This document shows, in pieces, positions 12,000 through 24,300 of a stretch of 64,000 nucleotides of DNA (its first letter is position 1; the number at the start of each line of letters is the position of its first letter). Below the pieces are notes generated by a model that made no database searches, had not been told where the DNA came from, and saw nothing but the letters and a program-made list of their open reading frames with translations. The stretch comes from Sarcocystis neurona (lineage: Eukaryota > Apicomplexa > Conoidasida > Eucoccidiorida > Sarcocystidae). The translations under genes and the position numbers were made by a program. The stretch is from the NCBI GenBank assembly GCA_000727475.1, contig KL647299.1:1946209-2010208 (forward strand), read 5' to 3'.

Positions 12000-12960
12000 G
12001 TGAGTTCTCTTCCTACGCTGTCGGTGCTGTCGTTGGTTCGTGGCGACACGTCCTGCTGCCGCTTTTGTGCCTGCCGTCCCTTTTCTGACTCTTCGCGCTG
12101 CTGCTGCTGCTGTGGCTTTCCCTTCGCGCTTTGCTGCTACTGCTGCTCCTGCTACTGACGCCGTGGGGTGGGTCTGCTGCAATGAGTCTCCCATATATGA
12201 GTCTGGCTCCCTCTACCGCGCGTGCTGCTGCTGTTGCTGCGCCTTGGTGCGCAGGGTGCCGCTACTGCTGCTGTGAATTCTAGTGTCTCTTTTAAGGCTG
12301 CTGCTGCTGCTGTGCTTGCTTGCTTCTGCTGCTGCTGCTACTCGTGCAGTGGCAGTAGTGGGAGGAGGAGACTTGCTTTTGCTGGCGCAGCTGCTGACCT
12401 ACAGCTCGCACAGTTGCTCCGCTGCTGCCCTACCTGAAACTTCTGCTGGCGTCGCTGCTGCTGCTACATGTAGGGAGACGACTGTACTGTCGATACCACG
12501 TGTAGGGAGGTGGCTTCTCCTGTTGAGGTGGAGATACTGATACAGCTCGGTCGTCTGGGTGCTGCCGCTGTGGCAGCTGGGCTGCTGTTACCGACGCTGC
12601 TGCACCTGCTGTTGGAGATCTGCACGGCAAGGTAGTCACGCGCGTTTACTGCGTTCGAGATCTTGCTGCTGCGACCGTGTTGCCGCTCTCTTGTTTGCGT
12701 GCTGCTGGTGCTGCTGTGCGTTTGCTGCCTACGACGGGGTCGCTTTCTGTCGTTACGGCTGCTGCTGCTGTTGCACTTTAGCACCTTCGCCGAGCCGCAG
12801 TTTAACAATCCCAACGCATCAGTCACCCTCTCCAGCCTCTCTTCTTTGCACGTACACAAACGCTACCGTTGCTGCTTGTGCTGCTGCCGCTGGTGCTGCT
12901 GCTGCTGCTGACGTTGCGGCGTTGGCTGCCGCTTTTGCTGCTGCTGGATCTGTGACTACG
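12000..12960. repeat. CTG-rich block
   Basis: Imperfect CTG on the plus strand with short unique breaks (12000-12060, 12440-12560, 12770-12860). Plus frames are Leu/Cys-rich and minus frames Gln/Ser/Ala-rich. No domain is visible. By analogy with the recognised genes it could be an intron of a plus-strand gene or coding on the minus strand. Confidence 0.7.
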
Positions 12961-13246
12961 CCGCCAGCGGCTGCCAGCAGCAGTGCTCACAAGAGAAGAC
13001 TTGAAATTTTTGTGACTGCTTCTCCAATTATTTTTGCGAGCGCGGCTGCCGAAAGAAGCAGGCGCACGCCAAAGACTCGCCGAACACATCTGTGCAGGTG
13101 TACACGGAGAGACGTATCTTGGTAGACGGATACATGCGTTTACGTTCATATCTGTAGCTACACATATAAACATAGATTGGTTTATGTAGGTGCATGGTGT
13201 AACAGTATTTGCACGTGTCTACGATATATATATATACATATATATA

Positions 13247-13588
13247 TGAGTTTACTGGGGTGCAGGAGCGTCTGGGCAGCGGAGCGGTCGTGTACGGTGT
13301 GGTCACAGTGAAGAAATGAGGCGGTGTCTGCAGTGCCGCTTCGAAAGAAAAAGCAGAAAATTTTCTCTCTGCAGATTTGGCGTGATCATTTGTTGAAAAA
13401 GGAGACACCTGTAAGCGAGCATCAAAAGATAAACACAATCTCGACACAACGTCATGTAGGCTTCTATTGGGAAAAGGCGGCATAGCCTCAAGTATGAATC
13501 TACAGAGATTCTCCAATTTTAACCGACAGAAGTGGTACCTGATGGAAGACTGTGTAGTATCAAAGAGGTGTCTCTCTTGAAAACGCAT
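13247..13588 (-). CDS. Possible exon of an unrecognised protein
   Basis: From an ATG at 13588 the minus frame is open for about 114 codons (MRFQERHLFDTT at the start, CTPVNS at the end) before it enters TA microsatellite. Composition is balanced (Phe, Leu, Arg, Asp, Ser) and not repeat-derived, and the DNA is unique. No motif is recognised. A plus-strand frame at 13532-13831 is open in the neighbouring unique sequence, so strand is not settled. Confidence 0.3.
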
Positions 13589-13979
13589 ACCACGAGATTA
13601 TCCACATCAACGAGAAACGTGGAGTTGGTTCAAGAAGGCTTCTTAGTGCGGAAGACTTCGTGGAATTGCTTATGTGACGTACGCCTTTTGTTAGTGAAGG
13701 AGATGGAAGAAAAGCAATCAGCACTTCCAGCGTCGTTATGCTTCACCTTGCGAAAAACTTCGCAGAATTCCTTCGTTTACGACATCAACTTGTCGATAAA
13801 GGAAATGGGAAATATCGAACCACAGTTTTAGGGTGGCTTGTGAAATGGTGAAGGAAACTAGGCCGCGGGGATGAAAACATGAAGTGTGCTAACTCCACAC
13901 ATGCGTATACGCAAGCATCTCTTACGAGTCAACTGTCAGACGTGGCTGTACGCAGTTGACTATTCATCAGTAAATAAAT

Positions 13980-14430
13980 ACGTGTGTATCCGTAGGGTTG
14001 TAATTCCATACATATCACGTACATACCCACATACATCCGCGCATCCATCTCTCTCTCCGCATGTATGTTTGCCAACGTATATATATATATATAAATACAT
14101 GTGTATACATGTTGGGATATGTGTGATGCAGCCATCATACAAGACGTATTTGCACACGGGAGTACGTGGATACAAAAACACTTATACGCTCAAACAACTA
14201 AATTCTGTACGCGTATCCAGGTATGTATTTATCGAGAGAGATACACAGAGACACATATGTAGCTACATAAATATGTACACACATGTACGTGGGCGTGTAG
14301 CCCTAAGCTCGGAGAATAAGTATAAATGTATACATATATATATATATATTTATGAACATGTATATATCTATATTCATACATACACACATACGTATACATA
14401 TATATATATATATATGTGTATACGCTGCCG
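13980..14430. repeat. TA/CA microsatellite
   Basis: Alternating TA, CA and GTA steps with short unique breaks, notably 14120-14220. No gene. Confidence 0.75.
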
Positions 14431-14949
14431 TGCATTTACCGCAGGGGCGTGCGGATCACAGTGGCAGCTGTTCTCCCCGTCTTGCAGAAAGTTACTTGCA
14501 AGTTTGCCCGCCTGCTTGCAAACGTGTACGTAAACGAATAAACCAGGAATTCGTTTTGACATGTGTGCCTCCACAGATGCGTGTGTATGTCGCTCCGATC
14601 GTTCAAAAACACGCACAACAGGTGAGATCTCTGCCGCGTGATTGTCTCTTAAAAGGCAATGCTGCAGCAGCAGCAGTGGGGACGGCAGCAGCAGCAGCGG
14701 CAGCAACAGCCAAAGATTTTCCATCCCCGTAGCGGTCTCGCAATTTACCTGTGGCGTCTTCAACAGCAACACAGCGTACCATGCGCAACAGTGTTTGTGT
14801 GTATTGTTTCTTGTGTCGTCCTGCGGCCACAGTCTCTCCTTGCAATGTTTTGTGCGTCTCGCTGTGTATGCATATATAGGAGACATACGTTTCTCTGCAA
14901 ATTCCTCCGCGTCTGGCGCTGTGTAAAATGAGAGATGGGACACACACAT
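14425..14949 (-). CDS. Doubtful open frame, about 175 codons
   Basis: It starts at an ATG (14949) and runs MCVSHLSFYTAPDAEEFAEK onward until it meets microsatellite. A short CAG run near 14660-14710 contributes a Leu/Pro stretch. The DNA is mostly unique and composition is varied, with many Cys and His. No motif, no clear splice sites, and the opposite strand is also partly open. Confidence 0.22.
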
Positions 14950-16795
14950 CTCTCGAAAGGAATCGCCTTTCTACACTAAGTGATGCATACCTGGTTGTTT
15001 GTTCTTTACGGAAGTTGCCGCTTCCTTTCGATGTCTTGACGCAGATTCCCTTCCTTCAATAAAAATTCACGTTGTGTCCGCGTTTCTTCGTTTCGACTTT
15101 TCTGTTCCTCCCGTTCCATCTTCGTCTCCACAGGCTATTCTGTGTTCGCCTGCGGATCGTGACCTGCTCCATTGTCGCAGGAAAAAGCCGTCTCTACCTA
15201 CGCCTTCAGTGGAGCTTCCACACTGTGGAACAACTGCTTCTGTACTAGTCGTGTCCATATAAATGAGTGGCACGAGTGCACCTTCCTGCTCCTACATACA
15301 TTCACATATATATATATATATATAGATAGATATAGATATAAGTATCGCGTAGTGAGGTAAGCAGAGAGGTAGTAGAGACGTTCAGAGATGGGAGAGACAG
15401 AGAGGCAGCGAGATAGGGTGACATAGAGATATGTATGGGTAAGTAGTGTGTACAGAGAACTATACACAACGTATGCATACAGACGCTTTAACTTACACAT
15501 ATGTGCATAAATAAATAGGAGCGCAGACACCACGCTACTTCGAGAAGTCAGCAAGTACGTAGAAGCATTTGTGTGTCAGGTGAGTGAAGGATACTCGCAA
15601 AACCTAGACAGGCAGACCTTTAGATTTTAGTTGTCGCCTTTACTCATACAGGTATGGATTGGTGACCACGAATAGACCGGCGCAAGACTGCACGAGAAGT
15701 TAGTACGTGCATACGCGCATTTACATGTACGGAAAAATATTCGCAGTAATTAGCCCAGGTACGCCCATATATATGTAGTCGTCGCGCTCTTACGTACTTT
15801 GAGGCGAGTATGTAAACACGTGGATTTTACAAGGAATGCTGTACTGTAGGACCAGAAGAGACATAGTGCAGCAGAGTGAAAGAAAATGCACAGGGCACGT
15901 CTGCGGTAGAAAATTCCCTCGACGCAGAAGCAGTCAGCGCTTTCAAGAAGCGCTCAAACCCGTGTTTACGTTTACCTTTCTCTCCGCGTATATCTGTAGA
16001 TAAATTTGTGTACACGGTTAGGCGTGTGTGTTCCCACAGGCATATATATATATATATATATATACATAAATGCTTTAACATACCTACATACATACATGTA
16101 CTTGGACAGAAACATATGTCTAGATAGATGCCCCTAGGTAGATAGAGATACACATGTACGTACACACCTTAGTACTTATACGTTGACGTATATTGTGGTG
16201 GACACACCGATGCAACAATAGACACGTAGTTGAATAAATCTGTAGGTGGCCAGGCGATGACCCAGAGTAAATTGCAGCTAGACAGGCACAGAGCCAGGGT
16301 GAAGTATGTAGCTGCGCAGAGGCGCGTTGTTAAAGAGAAAGACTTGTCGCGCCCACGTCCCTTTCTTCCCTTTTTTGTTTCCAGTACTTGTAAAATTAGA
16401 TACATGCACAGCCGCGTATGGACAGCATGTGCACTCGACAGTCACCCCGTACACAGCTTTCGTGTCTTCTTGTACGTGAATCTCATCAGTTGTCCATATG
16501 GACGCATCTATTACGAAGGAGCGGCGGTGTGCACATACAAACATATATATATATATATACACACAAACGTGTGAAGAAATGCTCTGTTACATACGCCCAT
16601 ACGTACTGCAATTCTGTGTGTCACGTGGATGCATTCATTTGCCTATATCTGTATACATGTGTGTATGAATTTTCACACCCACGTGCGCATATGTACACTC
16701 ATGCGTCTTCAGGGAGAGTGTATGAGTGTGTAGTATTTTGGCTTCTGCAGGAGGACAGTCGCCTTTCTTCCGGACCTGCACTACATAAATTCTAA
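14950..16795. other. No supportable gene
   Basis: Mostly unique AT-richer sequence, with TA microsatellite at 15303-15345, 16036-16065 and 16540-16560. A plus-strand acceptor-like TCTCCACAG occurs at about 15134, followed by about 130 open bases, but no matching donor or domain could be tied to it. Confidence 0.4.
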
Positions 16796-16799
16796 GCCG

Positions 16800-18520
16800 A
16801 TTTCCCCGTGCTGTCACCGTTGCTCCTGCCGCTGCTGCTGCTGAGGCCTCGTCGTCCTCCTGTGTATTGCTGCTGCTCTGCGGCGCCACCTAGTTCGCTG
16901 CCTGACCTTTGCTATTACTTGCTGCAAGTGCACCAGTTCTCTTGCTGCTGCCGCTGCAGAGTCCTTTGCTGCTGTCGCTGCTGTTCTGGCAGTGCACTCG
17001 CTCCACTTACTGGTGGGGCTCGCGCCGAAGGCACAGTTGCTGTCGGCCGTATCCTGCTGCTGCGACTTGTTCTCCTGTTGCTGCTAGTGGTTTCTGTCAC
17101 ATGTGCTGCTGCTGCTGCTACCGTTGTTGTCGTTGGCTTTTTTTAGCCGCTGGTACCGCTACTCTTACGGGTGCTGCTGCCAGTGTCGTGCCGCCTCTGT
17201 TGGTCGCCGGTGAAGTCACTCACACTGGCACATGTGAGAGATGCAGCAATTCCTAAAACGAAACTTCGCTACTCACCGACTTCTTGCACGGGTGCAGCTC
17301 ATACCAACCCGAGGGAACTGAGAAGCTGTTTCGTGCTTTGCTGGTGGTGTTGCTACTGTTGCTGCTATTTTGGTGCTGCTGCCGGTCCTGCGTCTCGTGA
17401 TGCCGCTGCAGAGGTTGCTGCTTACACTCTTCTTCTGTTGCTGTTGCTGCTGCTTTTGCATTGCTGCTGGTGCTGATGGACCTTATGCTGCTGCTAGTGT
17501 GATTGCGACAGCAACTGCTGTGACCGCTGCAGCTGACACTTTTGCTGCTGCTGCTGCTGGCTGCTCTGCTGCTCTTGCACTTGCTGCTGTGACACATGCT
17601 GTTGATGCTGCCGTACAGTTTTTTCCTGCTGCTGCCGCCGTTCCTGCAGCGCTTGCTCCTGCGCGTGCTGGTGTGCTTGCAACGGCTTCTGCTGTGGCGT
17701 TTGCTACTGCTCTGGTTCCTGCTGTTCTGGCTGCTGCAGCAGTCGTCTGTGCCGGCTGCTTCTGCTGCGCAACTGCTGCTGATTCTGTGAGGCTCCTCCT
17801 GCTGGTCCCCCCTTTAATGCAGCAGCTACCGCCTAACTACTACTCTGCGCTTCATCGTTGCCGCACGACTGCACCACAGCGTCCGAGCCGCTCGGCTTCT
17901 TGAGAAATCCCGCTGCTGTCCGCGTGTTGCTCTTGTCCTTCCTCCTGCTGCTGCTCCTCTGTGTACGCTGTTGGCGTCTCTCCACTGCCACACTGCGGCC
18001 ATCCGCCAGAACATTTTCTGTTTTGTCGACTGCCGCTGCTGTTGCTGCTGCTGCTGGACGCGGTGCGTCACGCCGTGTGTTTGTGCTGTTCACTCTTCCG
18101 CCACGAAGTGACTGACTCAGCTGCTGCTGCTGCTTTTGTCTGTGGCCCTGACGGAGCGGCCGGTGACTGTTGCTACTACTCAATTACGACGTCAGTGGTC
18201 GCCCTCCACTTGCCGCTGCTGCATCTGTTGCTGCTGTAGTGCTTGCTGCTGGTGCGCTTGTGCTGCCGCTGCTGCTGCTCGTGAGGCGCTCGTGCCCCTG
18301 CTGCTGCTGCCCCGGCTCCATCTGGTTTGCGAGTGCGGCAGCTGCTGCAGTTGCTGTGCCTAATGACCCTGCGTGCTGCTGTTGCTGCTATTTGTGTTCT
18401 TGCTGTTGCTGCCTCCTGCTACAGCGTGTGCGTGTCTCGGCCGTGCCTCTCCGGCAGTAGTGCCTGCTGTTGCGGCATCTTCTGCCGCGACTGTTCTTGT
18501 TGATGGGGAGGCGGTGCCAC
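16800..18520. repeat. Long CTG-rich block
   Basis: About 1.7 kb of imperfect CTG on the plus strand, one of the largest such blocks in the window, with a unique break at 17210-17330. All plus frames are Leu/Ala/Cys-rich and minus frames Gln/Ser/Arg-rich. No domain or splice pair is visible. Confidence 0.8.
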
Positions 18521-18559
18521 AGGCTGTCTTCTTGTCAACGGCCGCTCCTCCTGTTGGTC

Positions 18560-18728
18560 TTGCTTTCCTACTCTTCCTCTAGCTTCTCCTGTTCGCCCTT
18601 CTGCTGTCTGGCACCTTTCCCTCCACCTGCTCTTTGCGTGCTGTCGCTGCTGCTGTTGCATTTCCTCTGCCCTGACGTCGCTGCTGTGCTGCTGTTGACC
18701 TGCTCTGCGACACACATACGTGTCTCTG

Positions 18729-18759
<31 letters not shown>

Positions 18760-19540
18760 CCCTCCCGGTTTCCGCAGAGGGAAGAGTCACACGCGGCTGC
18801 TGTTGTTGCCGCTATTCTCACAACCATGTACTCGCAGCAGTCCTTTTGCTTTCCTTTCTTCGAGTTCGCGTTTCTCTCCTCTTTTCTCTCGAAAACTCTC
18901 TTTTCCCTTCTCTCCTTCTGCCTCTGCTCTTCTCTTCCTGGTTGACTTCCTCTCTCTGTGTCCCCATCTCTGTAAGCTGTCCCGTTTCCCTTCTCCTTCT
19001 TCTGCGTCCTTCTTTGTGCCCCTCTCTTCCTGTTCCAACGACGCCCGCCCCTTTTTCTCGGTTCTCCTTGTTTCGCGCTGGACACTTTTCCGTCCCCCTC
19101 GTCTTCCGGCGCTCCTGCCTTCTCTTCTCCCTTTCCTTCTTCTTCTTCTGTCCCTTTTCTTTTTCTCTTTTGCTTCTGGGAGACACAAGCAACACGGTCT
19201 CATCGTCTTCCGGCTCGAGACCGTGCCAACACGCCGCGAAATTTCTTCCCGGCGGAAAAAGGCTGCTATCCTTCCCCTTTCATCATTCGCTTTGTCTTCC
19301 CGAACCTTACCAATACTTATTTCTTGTCGTCCCTGCCTCTCAGTCGCCCTTTCCGTTGACAAATCACCACGGAACTCCCCTTCTTCCGCTCCTCCTGGTT
19401 CTTCTCCTTTTCAAACCTTCCGCGCGCGCCCTTTTCCAGGTTCCCCGCCGTCCTTGTAAGCCGTCGAGTTTATGATGCCACCACACAAAAGATTCTCCCA
19501 CCCACTCTCCTCTCCACCGTAGGCCGCTTTCTTTTCTCAG
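18560..19540. other. Polypyrimidine-rich segment
   Basis: Plus strand dominated by C and T (TCTTCTCCTTC type), with a TG run at about 18740-18760. It creates a 329-codon plus frame of Ser/Leu/Phe/Pro and Arg/Glu/Lys-rich minus frames, both explained by base composition. I read it as non-coding. Confidence 0.6.
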
Positions 19541-19929
19541 AAGACACCACTTCTCTCGCCTTCCTTCCGCGGGCACACAGTCTTCTCTTCTCGGTCAATG
19601 ACTTCTCTGCGTTTCTCGGCAAACACTGGGATGTAGTATTTTTCCCTTCTTGCGACAACTCTCTCCATCTGTGAAGACAACGAGGGGCTCTTCCACTTCT
19701 TCCTCTCCTCTTTTCTCCTGTCGACGCATCTCTCCTTCGCCCGCTGCTTCTTCAGCCGCTGCTCCGCCGAGCAGCTGTCGCACGCAGGTCGCAGCAGTCG
19801 CTCTCGAAAACACACGCGTACTTTTAGACGGGGAACACAGCCCAACGATATGCGTCTCGCGTTCGTACAGGGCTGCAATATACTTGTGGGCGTAGCCAGG
19901 CGTGGCACGATCTGTGTATTCCTCTTCAT
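19537..19929 (-). CDS. Possible exon, basic/acidic protein segment
   Basis: From an ATG at 19929 the minus frame reads 131 codons (MKRNTQIVPRLATPTS, then a Lys/Arg/Glu-rich part ending ERSGVF). The overlapping minus frame over 19933-19595 also looks protein-like (EEYTDRATPGYAHKYIAALY), and only one of the two can be real. The DNA is unique. No domain is recognised. Confidence 0.3.
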   Translation of the reverse strand: MKRNTQIVPRLATPTSILQPCTNARRISLGCVPRLKVRVCFRERLLRPACDSCSAEQRLKKQRAKERCVDRRKEERKKWKSPSLSSQMERVVARREKYYIPVFAEKRREVIDREEKTVCPRKEGERSGVF

Positions 19930-19934
19930 ACAAA

Positions 19935-20260
19935 TATATATGTTAGGGTACAAACCACCATATATGTTTGTGCGCATGTGTGAACAATTATACGCAGATA
20001 CTTACGGGAGGGCGTGGCAGGGAGACTAACACAAACGTCTGTATACACGCATTTACATAAGTAGAACTACAACAGCAGCGGCTCACACATCTGTGTATGG
20101 ATCATCACAGCAGCTGCTGTATGTATATATAGATGTATATGACTGCTGGCAGCAGCTGCGATATATATGTATATATATATATGTGAGTGATAGCAGCAGC
20201 TGCTCTCTCTCTATATATATGATTGATAGCAGCTGTTCCTGTCGGACTTCGAGAATATGT
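19935..20260. repeat. TA microsatellite with AGCAGCTGCT elements
   Basis: Three or four copies of a CAGCAGCTGC-type palindromic element alternate with (TA)n between 20095 and 20240. No gene. Confidence 0.6.
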
Positions 20261-20379
20261 GTATGTAGGTGGTAGTGCGGTCTCCTGCTTGTCCAGGCCA
20301 TTGCTGCTTCTCTACAAGATCAGCTGTTGCTGCGTTTCCCCTTCAGCAGTCGCTGCCATTTTTCGGTGCCGTTCGCCGG

Positions 20380-21391
20380 TGTCTGCACCCCGTAAAATGG
20401 CGAGGAGCAGCCCGGCGCCCCGCAGCTGCTTCACCAGCAGGATGGAGTGCAGCGCGAGCAGGAGACAGCAGAACAGCAGCAGCAGACAAGGGTGCGGCAG
20501 AAGCAGCAGCAGCAGTTTTTGCGGCTGTGGCAGCAGCGCAGGTGAACTGCCGCATGTGGCTTGGGGCAGCTTGCCCTTCCCTGCCGGGAGACGGCGTCTC
20601 CTGCCGCGAGATGTGTGCGTCTCCTCTGTCTCGCAGCACAGAGTCGGCAGCAGCAGAATTTCTCCCCCCCCTCCCCTGCAGCTAGGGACCTTTCTTGCGC
20701 TTCTTCTTTGCTGCTGCTGCGGCGGCTACACGGCCGCCCTGCAGCTCCAGGGTGCGCAGCATCAGGGCCCGGGGGCCAGCAGCGTCGCTGCTGCAACAAC
20801 AGCAGCAGACGCAGCAGCAGGAAGAGCCGCAGAAGCCGCCGCGTTGCTAGCCGCTGCGGCTCTTATCCGGCAATCCGCAACAGCGTATCTTTTTCCTCGC
20901 TCGCCCTGCTCCGCGTCGCCCCCCCGGGCTGCTTGTTCTTCTCTGTATCTACCCAGCAGCGCGTGCGGCTTCATCAACGCTGTGACGCGCTCTGCTGCCG
21001 CGCCTCTCACCAACGTCTTCCTCGGTCCTCCCACGACTGCAACAACTCCGCCTGCAGCAGCAGCAACAGCGGCCACCGCGGTGTCTACAGCAGCGGCAGG
21101 CATGTCAGGCGCAACAGCAGGCGACAGCACCGATTTCGCTGGAGGGACGTCTCTCCCCACCAATCCGGCGTCTCGTGCAGCAGCAGCAGCAGCAGAAACT
21201 GCTGGAGGCTCTTTTTCAGCAGTAGCAGCAGCAGGACGCGGTGACGGTGGGGAAGGGGCAACACGAGCTGGACGCGGACGCAGGAGCAGCAGCAAGAGCT
21301 CGCAGTCGGCAGCTGCTGTTGGACGCGCAGCAGCGACTGCTGCGAGAGACGCCGCGGCGGGCGAGGAAGGGGAGAGAGACGGCGGGGGGGG
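20380..21391 (+). other. Possible upstream coding part of the 21.4-28.8 kb gene
   Basis: Ala/Ser-rich plus-strand sequence with CAG clusters at 20460-20520, 20800-20830, 21050-21130 and 21175-21300. Two plus frames are open. One ends with a helical-looking stretch, RSRQLLLDAQQRLLRE (about 21300-21348), but it is out of frame with exon A. A G-rich run at 21384-21397 separates them. Joining needs an intron, a sequencing slip or a different start. No start codon can be assigned. Confidence 0.3.
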
Positions 21392-24300
21392 GTGGGGGAA
21401 AGCGAGACGCCGTCTCCACTGGCGGTGACGCTGCGGTCGTATCTGCGGTGCCACATGTCTCTGCTCTCTGATACGTCCCCTGCCTTCACCAACAGCAGCC
21501 TCATTTTTCTCTTCCGCGCTGCAGACGCACATGAACGCCTGGTCTCGCCGTTAGAACTCTTCACGAACCGCATGCACCTTCCCGGCGCGGCGCCTGCACA
21601 GGCGATGGCTGCTGCAGAGTCGCAGGCGGTCGCTGCGGCCATCGCCGCGGCCCACGACCGCAGCGCAGCCGGGACGCACAAGACGGAGACAGCCGCAGAA
21701 GCAGCAGCAGCGGACGTAGTCGCAGCAGCAGAAGACGAGAAGAAGAGCAAGACGCAAGCAGCAGCAGAGAGAAACGCGACGCAGGGAGGTGACGAGGCGC
21801 AGGGCGAGGACACAGCAGCAGCCAAACTTTTCAAGAAGGAGCTGCTGCAGTTCGAAGTTCAGCGCCTCCACAGGCTGCTCCAGTTCGTCTGCGCGGCGAG
21901 GCTGCGAGGGGCCTTCCTAGACAAAGGAGCTACAAAAATCATGTTTGAATTGCTGCAGGTAAAAAACGCATGCAAATGCCTTGCAGGGAGCAAACATGCA
22001 CGCGAATTTCTTGGGAGACACGGAGACGGGGAAAAAGGCATCTGCATGCAGGTTTCCTCTACTCTTTCACTATAACTACGTATGTATTGGCGTCCGTATA
22101 AGTACATGTGTCTCTGTGTGTGTGTGTGTATATCTCTCACGCATGTATACATACTGTCACATATGCAGATATATTCACTAAAAGACAAAGGCACTGCTCC
22201 GAGGTGCTCCTCTTTCCACATGCGCGATGTATATATACATATATATATATATATGTGTATGCATACATATATTATAGGTATAATATATATATATATATGT
22301 GTATGCATACATATATTATAGGTATAATATATATATATATATGTCTCTCTCTATGTATATTTGTACCTCTCTTTGTGGGTGTGTGCAGACCCCCTCATAG
22401 AGGGAAAGAGGGAGAAAGAAAGGCAGACCTCGGCGAAACATTCCTCTCTTCACATGTATATATATATGTATGTATGTACGTATGTATGTATGTATCTATG
22501 TATGCATGTGTGTATGTGTGTATGTGTGTGTGTGTGTATTTTGTATTCACCTACTTATGTATCTGCGTACGCACATATGTATGTGTAGACGTACGTATGT
22601 GCGTAGATCACATATATGTAGTAGATATGTATGTGTGTGTGTGTGTGTGCGTGTGTATCTATCTAGTTATGTATCTATGCGTGCATGTGTCTCTATATGT
22701 GTGTGTGTGTACACGTATGCATGCACGTACCAATGTATGGATCCGGTGGTATGTGGGAATACGCGGACTCGTGCAGAGGGAGAAAATGAGAGCGATCGAG
22801 AGGCGGAGGAAAATATCTCTCCGTTTGCATGCGCCTGGAGATGTATACGTCTGCATGTATGTGTGCTTCTCTCTGTGTGGATAGGCGCGCAGTCCCCAGA
22901 AACAGAGCCACACAGAGAGAGACACACACACACACACAGGGATGTCTACAGAGTTTGCCTCTCTTTATAGGCGCCCAGGTATATATATGAATGTGTGCAT
23001 GCACGTATGCGTGTATATACGTGCGTATGTATACGCATGCATGCATGCATGTACGTACACGTATATATGCATGTATGTATGTACACGTATGTACGTATGC
23101 ATGTACGTATGTTTACTTGCGTTTACATATATATATGTATATGAAGGTATATGTACGTGTGTATTTGTGTACGTACGTATGTATACGTATGCATGCATGC
23201 ATGTATGTATGTACAGCTGTGCATGCATGCACGTATGTATATTTGTGTGCACATATATATATTTATATATGTATGTGAAGGTGTGTGTACGTGTGTACGT
23301 ATGTATGTGTATGCATATGTGTACGTATGTGTATGTGTATGCTTGTGTACGTGCACGTATGTATGTCCACGTATGTACGTATATACGTACGTAAGTATGT
23401 CTGTGCAGGTGGGTATGTATAGACACGGGTACCAAACGAGACAGAGAGAGAGAGTGCTGTTGGGGAGCTTCTTCGTAAGTGTGTGTCTGCTTATATCTGT
23501 CTACATGTATATACACGCGCCTCTGCATGCATGTCTCCATATTTGTGTGTGCCTCTGGACGTATATATGCACACGCGCATATGTATGCGTCTGGCTCGAG
23601 ACAGAGAAAGGGAGAGGCCCCCCCCTTGGGTGGTGCGCGCACGTGCATGCAATACGGCTGCTGTCCTTTCTGTTCATCTCCTCCTTCGTCTTCCTTCTGT
23701 CGCCGTCTGCGTCTCCTTTTCTCGTCTCCTGTCCCCTACTGCTGTTGCTGTCTCGCTGCGGAGACGCCTCTCCTGCATGCGCGCCGTTGAGCAGCCCGTC
23801 TCCTGCGAGAGGAGGAGTCCTTCGCCCCATTTTGTGAGAAGGCGAGACACGACTTCGTGGACAAACCGCCCCTTCCGCAGCACGCAGCACAGACAGCCGG
23901 CGACGGGGAAACGCGCAGCAGCAGCGTCTGTGTGTGTGTCGCTCTGCGGTGTAGCTACACTGCACGGTGCACCACGCATGCGACGAGACACGGACGAGAC
24001 ACGCCCCCCTGTCGAGGGTCACCCCTTCCGCAGTCTCCTCTTCGTCCCTGCCCGTTTATCTTCTTCCCCTCTCCGTCTCCGTCTATTTGTCTTCCCTGCA
24101 ATCTTCCCGTCTCGTCTTCCCGTCTCCGTCTCCGTCTATTTGTCTTCCCTGCAATCTTCCCGTCTCCCTGTCTTTCTCTTCTTCCGGACGAGGGTGCAGT
24201 ATGTAAGTGCGTCTTCATCCTCTGACCAGACACAGATATACCCCGCGCGGCGACCGTGTGCAGTTCTTCACATATATATGCATATATACACACAAGTGCG

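Noticed and set aside
18470..19459. 329-codon plus-strand open frame
   Set aside because: Composition (Ser, Leu, Phe, Pro) follows entirely from a polypyrimidine tract. All three plus frames look alike, and no domain or splice site supports it.
22080..23460. Frames of 150-260 codons rich in Val, Cys, Tyr, Met and His
   Set aside because: Direct readout of GTAT, TGTG and TATA microsatellites in an intron; no non-repetitive core.
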